Shown here: positions 33,641 through 60,900 of the stretch, piece by piece
Position numbering within the stretch: position 1 is the stretch's first letter
Layout: every line of letters begins with the position of its first letter
NCBI RefSeq assembly: GCF_003265705.1
Contig: NW_020313140.1
Coordinates: forward strand, 691,282 to 755,281
Direction: 5' to 3'
Length of the DNA stretch: 64,000 nucleotides
Source: Callorhinus ursinus
Lineage: Eukaryota; Chordata; Mammalia; Carnivora; Otariidae
Position numbers and translations under genes: made by a program
Notes under the pieces: generated by a model
What the model saw: only the letters and a program-made list of their open reading frames with translations
Told to the model about the DNA's origin: nothing
Databases searched by the model: none

Positions 33641-33745
33641 CATTTTCTGGGAGTCGGGAGCCCTGGGCTCCACCACCAGCAAGCCGGATGACTTTGGCTG
33701 GGCCTCTCTCCTCATTGGCTCTGGGGTGCTTCACTTTAAGTGGGA
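33641..33745 (+). repeat. MIR SINE fragment
   Basis: GAGTCGGGAGCCCTGGGCTC, CAAGCCGGATGACTTTGGCTGG, CTCTCCTCATTGG. Confidence 0.5.
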
Positions 33746-33809
33746 AGAAGAACAACAGGTCTCTGCACAATTGCTCACACCGACTGAGTCCCTTCCTGCG
33801 CTTGCAGAC

Positions 33810-34210
33810 GCTGACAAAGTACCTGCTGTGTGACCAGGCACCGCACTAGGTGTTGGGGATGTAGCATGAACAAGACAGACCAAAACACCTGTCCCTGGGT
33901 GCACATATCTCAGGACAGAGACAGAAAATGAACAAACACACAAATGCAGTATGTCCAGTGGTGCTGTGTCCTGGGGAAAAATAAACTGGGGAGGCTGGCT
34001 GGGAAGTGTTAGGGCTCAGGAGGAGGAGGAAGACGCTGATTTAGAAAACTTTGTCGGGGGAAGCTCTCCTGGATGGTGACATTTGAACAGGGACCTGGAG
34101 AAAGTGAAGGAAATATTTGATGGGAAAAGTGGTCCAGGCGGGAGGGGGGCCACCAAAGGCGGGCAAGCACTTGGTGGGTTCTGGGAGCCGGGCGGCAGCC
34201 ACGGGCTTGC
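33810..34210 (-). repeat. LINE-2 3' end, reverse orientation
   Basis: CCTGCTGTGTGACCAGGCAC, TGGGGATGTAGCATGAACAA and GGTGACATTTGAACAGGGAC are reverse complements of L2 3' landmarks. Old repeat-like sequence continues to about 34800. Confidence 0.75.
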
Positions 34211-35046
34211 GCGGAGGGGGCCTGGGGGTGAGGGATGAGGTGCCCGGGTTGTCACGCCACGCTCCACACGTCATCCGTGCCCTTTGGATCTTACGTGGAC
34301 TGTTTTAGGAAGGCTCTGGAGCCTTAATCCACACAGGAGGCGGGGACGTCAGTGCTGGGAGAGCGGACTGGCTTCCAGATCTATTGTAAAGAGCTGAGTC
34401 TTCTGGGGGACTGAATGTGGGGTTCGAGAAGATGAGGGGAGTTAGGGATGAACTCCAGGCCTCAGCCTGAGCAGCCGGAGTGAAGGCTGGTCACCAGCTG
34501 ACGTGGGGGGGGACGACGGGCAGAGCAGATCGGGGCCGTCGGTACAGACATGCTAACCTGGAGAAGCATCGGGTCTGGGGTTCAGGGCGAAGGAACGAGC
34601 TGAAGGTGTCCACTTGGGAATCAGCAATGTGTGGATGGTGTTCAAAGCTGTGAGCCTGGAGGAAGGCTGTCCTGGCCCCCGTGTAGACAGAGAGGAGCTG
34701 GGCCCAGGCATTCGGCCTGTCCCACGGGGAGAGAAGAGGAAGACCCAGCAGTGGGGATTGACAGGCACCAGAGCATCATCATCCATGACAAGCAAGGACA
34801 AGGGCGGTGAGGACTGAGTAGAGACCAGTGTGGGTCAGCCATGCGCAGGGCACGGGACCTCAGCAAGAGCAGTCTCTTTGGAATGAAGAAGGAAACAGGT
34901 CAGCAGCGGAGCATGAGGAGGGGAATTTGAAGAGACAGGAGAAGGTGTGATATAGTCCTTTGGAGAAACAGGAGGTGAGGCTAGGGACAGGAGGAGGGGG
35001 TGGTGATGCCAGGGATGTGTGGTCACGAATTTAAAGTCAGACTAGT

Positions 35047-35227
35047 GGGGCACCTGGGTGGCTCAGTTTGTTGAGCATCTGACTTCCGGTCGGGTCCTGA
35101 TCTCAGGGTTTTGGGACCCAGCCCCTGGGATCTCCGCACTCAGCCGGGAGTCCGCTTGTGCCTCTGCCCCTCCCCCTGCTCCTGCTCTCTCTCTCAAATA
35201 AATAAATACATCTTTAAAAAGATAAAT
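35047..35227 (+). repeat. can-SINE
   Basis: An exact 14-bp target-site duplication AAAGTCAGACTAGT lies at 35033-35046 and 35228-35241. The body is diverged. Confidence 0.95.
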
Positions 35228-35279
35228 AAAGTCAGACTAGTCAGCACCAAAACTCCGTCATAAGAAATTACCTGTAACA

Positions 35280-35480
35280 GGGCGCCTGGGTGGCTCAGTT
35301 AGTTAAGCCTCTGCCTTCGGCTCAGGTCATGATCTTGGGGTCCTGGGATCGAGTCCCGCAACGGGCTCCCTGCTCAGCAAGGAGCCTGCTTCTCCCTCTC
35401 CCTCTGCTCCTCCCCCTGCTTGTGCTCTCTCTGTCTCAAATAAATAAATAAATAAAATCTTAAAAAAAATTTTTTTAAAA
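35280..35480 (+). repeat. can-SINE
   Basis: GGGCGCCTGGGTGGCTCAGT start; exact duplication AAGAAATTACCTG at 35262-35274 and 35481-35493. Confidence 0.95.
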
Positions 35481-35493
35481 AAGAAATTACCTG

Positions 35494-36770
35494 AAGTAAT
35501 CAAAGAAAAGGCATTCTCTGCAGCATTATTTATAATCACAAAAGTGAGAACAAATCTAAATATCCAGAGACAATTGGTGAAATGAGGTGTTATATTTATA
35601 CTTAGCAATTTTAAAGTATTTTTATACAATAAACATCCTTTATAAAACATTTGCAAAACATACAGCTTAATAGCTAAAGTTGAGGGAGAGAGCTTTCTCC
35701 CCTAATCTTAAGAACCAATATGAAAACGGGGGCGCCTGGGTGGCTCAGTCGTTAAGCGTCTGCCTTCAGCTCAGGTCATGATCCCAGGGTCCTGGGATCG
35801 AGCCCCGCATCGGGCTCCCTGCTCAGCGGGAAACCTGCTTCTCCCTCTCCCACTCCCCCTGCTTGTGTTCCCTCTCTCGCTGTGTCTCTCTCTGTCAAAT
35901 AAATAAAATCTTTAAAAAAAAATGTTTAAAAAAAAAGAACCAATATGAAAACGATAATCTTCCCAATAAAAACATGAGCAAAAGATAGCAACATTATTCA
36001 CTCCAGAAGAAATGCAAATAGCCATTATATGTGAATGAAAAAACAATTTCAACCTCTTTTCAAAATGCAATTTGAAACAACAATGAAGTATAATTGTTTT
36101 CCTATCGAGTTGGCAAAGATTAAAACCGACAGAAATGTCGGTGTGGGGAGGAGCTCGGGGAACAGTGAGCTTGGCTGCAGGTGAGAATGGGAAGAGTCTA
36201 GTTTCTCTGGAGGATGCTTTGGCAATGTTTCCAACAGCCTTGATAATATACACACCTGTGACTCAGCTAGTCCTGTCTTGAAATTTATTTCATGGAAATG
36301 CCCAGGGAGGCCTGCAAAGATGTCTGCTCTGGGAAGCGTTATCTGTAAGAAGCCGCAGAACGCTGTAAATGTACGTATATATTTGGGAAAATCGGAAACT
36401 ATACAAAATGCTTGAAGGCCTCCCCCCACAATGTTGATGGTGGTCATCATGTCATCGTGCAGTAGCAGAAGCGTAGATGAAGAACGTGGCTTTCTTCCTT
36501 TCCTACCCTCTCCGGGGTATCTCCAAGTATCACTTAAATGAACCGCTAGGAAAAGAATCAGTGTTATTTAAAGATAATGTTTATAAACTTAGAAGTAACA
36601 TTGGAAAGTGCTCGTGCATGTTAACTGTGAAAAGCAGAATCAAAATTTAAACCACAGTGAGATCCTAACTATGTAAATTATGTGTTCTGGGAAAAACATC
36701 TAGAAAGAAATCCATCAGTGGTTGCCTCTGGGTGATTGAAAGGGGATGACTTTTTTCCCCTCCTTTCTAT
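35494..36770 (+). repeat. Old LINE-1 3' fragments (split by a SINE)
   Basis: GCAGCATTATTTATAATCAC (35520), GTTGGCAAAGATTAAAACC (36108), GACTCAGCTAGTCCTGTC (36260) and TCAGTGGTTGCCTCTGGGTG (36715) are L1 3' landmarks. The order suggests two separate fragments. No open L1 frame is present. Confidence 0.6.
35729..35934 (+). repeat. can-SINE (young, full-length)
   Basis: A perfect 19-bp target-site duplication AAGAACCAATATGAAAACG lies at 35710-35728 and 35935-35953. The body is close to consensus. Confidence 0.97.
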
Positions 36771-36820
36771 TTACCCGCGTTTTCAGTTTTAACAGAGGGT
36801 TACAATCTGACACAAAACAT

Positions 36821-37018
36821 TTTTTTTTAGATTTTATTTATTTATCTGAGAGGGAGAGAATGAGAGAGAGCGCACCCGAGAGGGGGGAGGGTCAGAGGGA
36901 GAAGCCGGGTCCCTGATGAGCAGGGAGGCCGAAGCGGGACTCGATCTTGGGACTCCAGCCAGGATCATGACCTGAGCCGAAGGCAGCCGCTTAACCAACT
37001 GAGCCACCCAGGCGCCCC
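36821..37018 (-). repeat. can-SINE, reverse orientation
   Basis: TTAGATTTTATTTATTTATC left, CCAACTGAGCCACCCAGGCG right. AACATTTTTTT on both sides is the likely duplication. Confidence 0.93.
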
Positions 37019-37058
37019 GAACATTTTTTTTTTTTAAATAATCTCTTTGGCCAGCCGA

Positions 37059-37260
37059 GGGGGGGGGGGGGGGGGGGGGGCTGCGCTGCTCGAGCTGACA
37101 CGTAAGCGCGCGCGGAGGCACCTGCTGCGAGGGTTTCCGCGCAGCCGCCTTGGCCCCCGAGGACCCCGCCCGGGTGGCGCTCTGACGCCCTCAGGTGGCC
37201 TGCCCGGGAAGTGCACAGGACGGGCCCCTGGCGCCTCGGCCCGGCGGGGGGGCGGTTCCC
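37059..37260. other. 22-G run plus short CpG-dense block, intergenic
   Basis: A homopolymer of 22 G (37059-37080) is followed by about 180 bp rich in CpG (GTAAGCGCGCGCGGAGGC and similar). It lies between LMNA and SEMA4A and matches no gene I recognise. It may be a small CpG island or enhancer. The homopolymer length is unreliable in any assembly. Confidence 0.6.
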
Positions 37261-38329
37261 ACCTCAGGCAGGGGCCGCTTCCTCAAGCGCACAGCCCTCC
37301 CTCTCAGCATCTCTCTTCCAGGGGCACCTGGCCGCAGCCCACAGGGGACCAGGGTTTCCAGCGGGACTCGGGAGGGCTTGTCCCCTCTTCACGCCGCTTT
37401 TTCCAGTCGGTGTCCCCATCATCCCAGACTGTTCACTGCAGCGGGACCCCCTTCCCCAGGGAACACTTACACTTGAGCATCGCTGCTTTTTGTTCAGAGG
37501 GGAGCGTGATGCCATAGGAGAAGGGGCTGCTGCCAGAGCCTTGGGATCCTGGCCACCTGCCCGCCGTGTGGCCGTGGGCAGCTAACTCAGAGCCCCCGTC
37601 CCCAGGGACAAAGGGGACCTCAAGACCATGAGGGTCCACTGAAATAGGGCGGAGATGCTTTGGAATCTACGACAGACCAGAGAAAGGTTGCTTACCAGAG
37701 CTCACGGTCCCGGTTTGGGCCCCCCTCATTCCCTCCCAGAGGCTCCTGCTCTGCCTGACACACCCCTTTGTCCACAGCAGCTCCCTTGTTCGGCTTCCAC
37801 GGGAGTGGAGTCTCCCTGGTGCCCGTGCTGTCCCGAGCTGAGCACACAGGGACATCAACTGCTTGCTCGCAAAGTCAGTCCTGCTGCCCTGTCCAGCTCC
37901 CACCCCCTCCTCCCTGCTCGTTCTTGTCCAGGACCCCCAGACCCAATCCCTATCTATGCTCAGGGCCCCCGCCAACAGAAGGCTGTCAGGTACGTGCTGG
38001 CTGAAGGGAGGCAGGAGGGCCAAGCCGTCCCTCAGGCTCTGCCTCTCTGAGGGACTTCCGTGGGGACAGAGTCCTGCAGGGGGAGGGCACGGCTTACTCC
38101 TGAAGCCTCTCCCCGCCAGCCACCAGAGGGTCCTCTGTGTGCCTGAAGCGCTCCGGGGCCTCAGCTCGGCTCCCCCAGAGCAGGGGTGAGGCTGGGCAGC
38201 GGTGAGCGTGAGGATGTGGGGGACCATGTGAGGTCTGCGTGTGTGGGTGTGTGTGTGTGTGTGTGTGTGTGTCTGCCCCTCAGGACACTCGGTGACGCCC
38301 ATCGACAAAGACAGACACCACAGAAGCCA
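37261..38329. other. Intergenic DNA downstream of LMNA
   Basis: No gene or clear interspersed repeat. It contains a CTCF-core-like CCACCAGAGGG at 38120-38130 and a (GT)n array. Confidence 0.6.
38238..38272 (+). repeat. (GT)n microsatellite
   Basis: GTGTGTGGG then about 13 uninterrupted GT units. Confidence 0.95.
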
Positions 38330-39249
38330 GGGATAGAAACAACTAGTGTATTGATCGGGGGAGGAGAGAAGGGGTGCCGATGGGAAATGGGGAGGCAAGG
38401 GGCTCTTTAGTGTTTGCCAAAACCACTGACGCACACCCTCGCCCCCTTCCCACGTTCCTCCTCTGGGATGGGGCCACAGCCGGCTCCCACCCTTTCTAGT
38501 ACCCTCCCTCTCCCTCCTCCCCTGCATCCACTTGACCTGGACCTCTACTACCTGGACAGAGCCCACGCTTCAAGCTTCCAGGTGAGGCAGAGGCTCAGAG
38601 AAACGTTCTTCCCCCTTCTCCCACCTCATTCCCATCTGTTGTCTAAATAAAATACAGAAAAAGCAAGTGTGGCTGGTAGCGGGCATCGGAGTCACCCCGG
38701 GGCCGGGGCAGGGGTGGGGGCTGGGGGCGGGGCAGGCAGCGGAGCCTCAGCCAGGTGTAGGGGACGGATGGGGGCGGCCAGGGGCCTGGCTCAACCTTCC
38801 TCCCTCGGAGGCTGGCAGAGAAAACTCCACAACCTGCCTCTCCGGCACCATGTTCACGGGTCCCCGGGGTGGGGGCAGCAGGCGGGGCAGAGAAGCAGAA
38901 ACTAGGCTCCGTAAAAGCATCCCTTTCCCTTGGCTTCTGGAAGAAGCCCTCTTTGGTTTTAAGGCAGATTTGGAGTTTCCTGGAGGCAGGGGAAAGCAAG
39001 GGGAGATTGACATAGAAGGGCTTTTTTTTTTTTTTTTTTTTTTGGCTTGTGTTTTTCCTTCAGTATAAAACCACTGTAGAAAATAACTTCTCTTAGAAAA
39101 AAAAAAACAAAAACATAGAAGAAAAAAAACCAAAGGGGTATTTTCTTTGGCTTCAAGTCCCCTCCCGCGAGGTGCAGGGTGGGGGTGGGCGTTGGGGGAG
39201 GAGGAAGCAGGAGGCCTCCAGCCTCAGCCGGCCCCCGGCAGATCCCAGG
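38330..39249 (-). other. LMNA: LMNA (lamin A) 3' untranslated region
   Basis: Runs from the TAA at 39252-39250 to just past the AATACA hexamer. About 920 nt, similar to the roughly 1 kb human 3' UTR. It contains a 22-A run on the transcript strand (39022-39043) and miR-9-type seed matches at 38950-38957 and 39144-39150. Confidence 0.7.
38347..38352 (-). terminator. LMNA: Candidate lamin A poly(A) signal AATACA
   Basis: The minus strand reads GATCAATACACTAGTTG. No AATAAA or ATTAAA occurs on the minus strand nearby, so this rarer variant is the best candidate. Confidence 0.45.
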
Positions 39250-55700
<16,451 letters not shown>

Positions 55701-58038
55701 CTCCACATGTGGGCAGCCCATTCAAAGCAGCATCTCAGTGTGCCAGGGTGGGGTTGGGAAGGAATGCCTGGGCTCCCTGGGGAGCCCTGCTGCAGGGAAA
55801 TTCTGGATCCTGAGTTCCTTTAACCCTCAAATTTGGGGCAAGGACCAGAAGTTTGGGGTCCCTCTTTTCTTATCTTCTGCCCCAACTTTGCCCTTCGAAA
55901 CCAAGCATTGGGTCTTGGGACCCCAGCACCAGGCTACAGACCCCCCCCCAGAAAACCAAGAGTAGAACCTCGGCACTGGCGCCCATCCCCTGCCCCCTTC
56001 CTTTGGACCCAAGCAACTGGACAAAGAGGCTGCCTAGGTTCTCCCCCCTTCAGTCCCTTTCTACTCCTTCTACCGCACCCCGCCAACTCCAAGACTGTAC
56101 TTATTTTAATGGATAATTTGAAACAGATACCAGAGCTGTGCGTGCATTCATCACGTTGCCAGGACACCAGGTCCCAGATTCTTGTGGTTCCCAGAGGGGC
56201 CTGAAAGGGGGAGCAGGGCAGGGGCTGGACAGCCAGTGGGGGGTCTCTGTCCTGGTTTCAACCAGAGAGGCAGCACTGGGGGGCTAGGACAGCAAAGACC
56301 CCACAATCCTTCTGGCTGCACTTATCCCTACATACCTCCCTGGCCAGGTCTGCTTTGCCACTGGATCACCCAGGTCCCCAGGCGTCCCCACCCCAGGCTC
56401 TGGAGCCTCCATCCTCAGGCCTCACAGAGGACTCCTCTGATCAGCCTTCTACTCCCCTCCCCTAACCCTGGCCCTGGTCCCACCGGCCACCTCATCCTCT
56501 CTAAGAGGGGGCAGGTCGAGGTTCCAGAAGCCACGTGAGGTCATGGCCTGCCCCTGTGCCTCCCATGGCTTCTTCTCTGGTGAAGAACCCAGAAAACTCA
56601 ATTATGTTGCTAACGCCTACAGGTCCAGGATATTAGGGTTTCTGTAACACGAAAGGGAAGCAGAGCCGGACTGACCCTCTTTCCTGGGTTCCGGAGCCAG
56701 GCCTCAGAGTACACAGGGGTTGGAGTGGAGTAGGGGAGAGACTCTGAGTATTTATGGAGGGGAAAAGTGGAGGGGACGCTTGGGTTCCTATCTCTACGAG
56801 GGTGACCGGGCATTGTGGTAAGCATCCAGGATGCACCCAAGGGAGGGATCCAGGATATGGCTCCCCTCATGCAGCCCTCTTTCCCAGGGCGTGGCACCCA
56901 CTCTCAGCTTCCCAGACAAAACAAAAAGTCTTGTTCTGCTTCTCCCTCTTCTGTTCCCCAAACTAGGAGCAGAGGCGGGGTGGGTTAGCCAGTGAAACGT
57001 GAGGGACAGGGCTCATGCTGTTCCCACTGCCTCAGCCCCCCCTGGCAGCAAGCCCCCCCCCCCCCAGGTCCCAGACAGGCCCAGCTTCCCTTCCTGGCAG
57101 GGCAGGCAAAACCACACTTAACCCTTCCTATCCCAGACCTCCCCATCTTTGTGAAAAAGAGGCAGAAGAAAAGAGGGGGGCTCTTACCCCAAATTTCACT
57201 CTAGGCTCTTTCCAAAGGGTGCCCCCTCCCTTACCACCACCACTGAAGGTCTCAATCCTAAATCCAAACTTCAAAGCGGGCCTTGATCCTGAATATTCGA
57301 TCCTAACTGCAGACTCCCAATGCCATCAGTCTGCTCTTCCCCTGCTAGGCCACAGATCCCCAGTCCCAGAAGCAGCAGGAGAAAACAGAGGAGGCCAGGT
57401 CCAGAGGAGGGAACCCGACCGGGGTTGGGGGTGGGGTTGTGGCTGGGTGGGGACCAGGTTCCGATCCTGCCTTCACTTGCACTGCAATGACAGATGGGCT
57501 ACTGAATTCTCTGGGCCTCCATTCCTCAACTGTAACCTGGGCAGGATGCCTAGAAGGGGCAAGGCTAAAGTGCCGGCCCTCAAGGGAGCTGCCCACTGAT
57601 GGGGAGATGGAGGGAGAGGCACAACCAAGCACAGTGGCCGAAGAGCAGCATAGGTCTCTGGATAAGGAATTACAGATGGAATCCAGAGGCCCGAGAGTGG
57701 GAGCGTTAACAAGTATTATCAGGATATAAGGGTTGAGTCCAAGGGGCGGTTTGGGCAGTGGAAGTGGCGCTTGTCTTGAGGACCAATGACCTTGGCGGTG
57801 GGCGCAAGGGCATCCAGTGCCTCCCTCCCTCTATGACCCTTCCTCCCAAAAGTGCTGTGAGAGACAGGAGGGACCAAGTCTCGGTCATCTGTGTCCCTAA
57901 CACCTGGCTCACAAGAGGCGCTCGGTGTTTCTTACCTGAGCGAGTGCACCTGGCCCTGCTTTTCAGGGGAGTGACTCTGGCCTCACTTTCCTGGTCTATA
58001 AAATAAGGACGCTGCAAAGATTAAGTGACATGCACTAG

Positions 58039-58150
58039 GGGGCTCCCGGCCGGCTCCACGGTCAGTAGAGCATGAAACTCCATCTCGGGCTCATGAGTTC
58101 GAGCCCCACGTTGGGTGTAGAGATTACTTAAATAAATAAATATTTAAAAT
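58039..58150 (+). repeat. can-SINE, older short subfamily
   Basis: GGGGCTCCCGGCCGGCTCCA, GAGTTCGAGCCCCACGTTGG, TGTAGAGATTACTTAAATAA. Confidence 0.85.
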
Positions 58151-58164
58151 ATATATACAGTGAG

Positions 58165-58372
58165 GGGTGCCTGGGTGGCTCAGTCGGTTGAGTGGCTGCC
58201 TTCGGCTCAGGTCATGATCCTGGGGTCCTGGGATCGAGCCCCGTGTCAGGCTCCCTGCTCAGTGGAGAGCCTGCTTCTCCCTCTCCCTCTGCCTCCCTGC
58301 CACTCTGCCTACTTGTGCTCTCTTTCTATCTCTCTGTCAAATAAATAAATAAAATCTTAAAAATATATATAT
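58165..58372 (+). repeat. can-SINE
   Basis: GGGTGCCTGGGTGGCTCAGT to AAATAAATAAATAAAATC; exact duplication ATATATACAGTGAG at 58151-58164 and 58373-58386. It inserted in the AT tail of the preceding SINE. Confidence 0.95.
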
Positions 58373-58918
58373 ATATATACAGTGAGATGATGCTCGACAG
58401 TAAATAACTTATACTTTTCCACTAAAGTTCATAGTTGCACGTTTTCTCACACATTCTCAACTTGGTCCACAGAACCACCTTGTGGTTGGGGATGTCCCTG
58501 TTTCACAGGTGAGACTCACTTTCCCAAAACTAGATAATAAGTAATAGGCTGAGCTCAGAACTTGGACCAAGCAGCCTGGTCCAAATCCAGGACATGCCTC
58601 ACTCTCTTAGGCCACTTTGGTGGAAGGCGTGGGAGGTAGTGGGGTGGCCCGGTGCCTGACAGGAAGTCTGGGCAAAGGTGCGGAAGGAGGGAAGACTGAG
58701 GCCGGCGTTCAGCCTGGCCGGTGGCCTGGAGCAGAGCCCCCAGACAGAGCGCGGGAGTGTGGGACAAGCGGGGCCCCGAGGCAGAGGCCTGCTGTGGGGG
58801 TGGGCCGTGAGGGGACCAGGCTGGGGTCAAGGACAGCAGGGAGACAGGGAAGCTAGAGGGAGGGGGCTCGGCAGGAGGCATTCCAGAAGCATACTAGTAA
58901 TGAGTGGAGCGGGGGGCG

Positions 58919-58934
58919 CGTGCGTGCGTGCGTG

Positions 58935-58965
<31 letters not shown>
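58919..58965 (+). repeat. (GCGT)n/(GT)n microsatellite
   Basis: GCGTGCGTGCGTGCGTGTGT followed by a pure GT array. Confidence 0.95.
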
Positions 58966-59029
58966 AGCAAGGGCTATTATGAGGTGCTACCTTGTTGCGC
59001 CTCCACAATAGCTCTGCAAGCTAGAAACT

Positions 59030-59080
59030 ATTTGTAGCCCTATTTTACAGATGAGGAAACTGAAGCCCTGGAAAGTTAAA
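59030..59080 (-). repeat. MIR SINE fragment
   Basis: CCCTATTTTACAGATGAGGA and AACTGAAGCCCTGGAAAG. Confidence 0.6.
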
Positions 59081-59094
59081 TTCTTCATTTCGGG

Positions 59095-59315
59095 CAGGGT
59101 CTCCGAACTTTGTCAAGTTGGGCATTTGGGGCCAGAGATTTCTTCGTTATGGGGGGAGGTTCTCTGCACTGTGGGATGTTTGGCAATCCCTGGCCTTTAC
59201 CCACTAAATGCCAGGAGCACCTCCACGACCAGCTAGGCCAATTAAAACTGCCTTCAGACATTGCCAAATGTTCCCTCCCTGTGAGGCAAAATCTCCTCCA
59301 GTTGAGAACTACTTG
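59095..59315 (+). repeat. hAT-type non-autonomous element (MER5/MER20-like)
   Basis: AGTTGGGCATTTGGGGCCAG, TGTGGGATGTTTGGCAATCC, ACCCACTAAATGCCAGGAGC, CAGACATTGCCAAATG, GTTGAGAACTACTTGA. The pattern is clear, the family name uncertain. Confidence 0.65.
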
Positions 59316-59969
59316 ACTAAGGTCATGTGGTTAGTAGCAGAACTGGAATTTTGACACAGGTTGGCCTGACTCTGAAAGCTAAGATCTTGCCATTAGGATA
59401 TCATCTCAGGTGGAGGGGGAGAGGAGGCTTCAAATGGGTCCTGTGCTCCCCCCATAGGGGTGGGAAGGGCTGCCTCTTTGGAGGAGGGTCTAGGGAGTGG
59501 TGTAGGGTGGGGGATTGATTTGGGGATTCAAGGCTATGGTCAGGGAATCCCTTTATAGTGGATTCTAGAGGGCAGGTCCCTGTCATTCATCTTTTGCTCA
59601 CAGGGCCTGGTACTCCACAAATGTTGAACTGCTGAGTCAGTCATGCACAGGTGATCAGTATAACCTTAAAGAAGGAAGGACCCGCCTGTTCTTTAAGCGG
59701 CTTCCAGGCACCAGGCTCTGGGCTAGGGGCTGCAAGGAGGAGGTCCCACCCACTCTTCACCTCAGCTGATGAGGTGCTGAGCCAGAGCCCAACTGTGGTC
59801 CCTCACTGCTGCAGCCGGGCCAAAGGGGCAGTGGATAATAGGTAGAGAGCCAGCCCCTCACCCTCACACCCAGGCAAGGTCTCCCCAGTGACAAGCCTTT
59901 CACAACCAAGATCACTATCTTAACCCTCTCGAACCTTGAGGTGCCCAGAGCAAGCACCCCGATCCCCCT

Positions 59970-60065
59970 CAATACACACGAGGAGACTGAGGTTTGGGCG
60001 GGTTAACCGCCTTGCTCAAGGCTACAGAGCTGACAAGTGACAGGAGCAGGCCCCAAACCCCAGGG
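59970..60065 (-). repeat. MIR SINE fragment
   Basis: ACACGAGGAGACTGAGGTTT, CTTGCTCAAGGCTACAGAGC. Confidence 0.7.
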
Positions 60066-60339
60066 GTCCGCCTCCAGTTTAACTACACCCCACTTCTCTA
60101 CGGCCCAGACCTCAAGAAGACCAATCCAACAGCAAGATCCTAGAGTCGGACCCGGAGCTCCTTCCCAACATTCCAAAACACCCCCCAACCCCCCAACCCC
60201 CCAACGCAGACTGGGCCCAGGTTATCGTCCCACCCGCGAGCCTCAGGCTCCCGGAAGCGTCAAAATGCACAGTACACAGCGCAGTGCGCCTTACTACCAC
60301 ACGCACCCCAGACTAGAGCCAGGCGGACAGAAATCCCGC

Positions 60340-60585
60340 ACTGCCCTTCCCTCCTCCCCAGCGCCCAGCTCGGGCCCGGCCCGCCGCCCCCCCCTCCCCC
60401 ACGCACCTGCTGGAGGTGGGGGAAGGCAGGCGGGTGGGAAGGGGCGGGCCCCGGGACGGGGGAGGGGGGAGAGTGTCCCGGGCGCCCTCCCGCCCGCGCC
60501 CGCCGGGTCCCCGCCCCGGCCCCGAGGCGGCGGCCGGGCGGCGGGTGCTGACGCAGGCCCTGCGCGTGGGCGGCTGCGCGTGAGG

Positions 60586-60625
<40 letters not shown>

Positions 60626-60900
60626 TTGCCGGGGCCTCCCCGGCCTCGCGAGCGGGGGTTTCCTCTCCCTGTTGCCAAGGAAACAAACAAGCGCCACAAC
60701 TCCAGGCCCCGGGCTGGAGAGGGTCCCCGGGCCCCACGCCGCTGCACGCTTCCGGGGGGTGAGGCCGACGAGGACTCCCTCCCAGCCGCCCCTCCACCCG
60801 AGCCGACCAATCGTGTGTGGGGCCTTCGCAGGGCGCCGCACCCACTGGGACGGGCACTGGCGGCGCTAGCCCCTGGCGCGCCCGGGCAGCCCGTCTCCCT
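60340..60900. promoter_or_regulatory. CpG island about 5.4 kb upstream of LMNA exon 1
   Basis: Dense CpG DNA with GC boxes, a CCAAT box (CGATTGG on the minus strand, near 60803-60809) and a minus-strand donor CCAGCAG/GTGCGT at 60406-60401. It could be an alternative LMNA promoter with a non-coding first exon, or the promoter of another transcript. Neither is shown. Confidence 0.6.
60587..60624 (+). repeat. (GT)n microsatellite
   Basis: 19 uninterrupted TG units inside the CpG island. Confidence 0.97.

Noticed and set aside
37047..37517. Plus-strand open frame of 156 codons starting in the G-run
   Set aside because: The start depends on an unreliable homopolymer, and the product is Arg/Pro/Gly-rich with no similarity I recognise.
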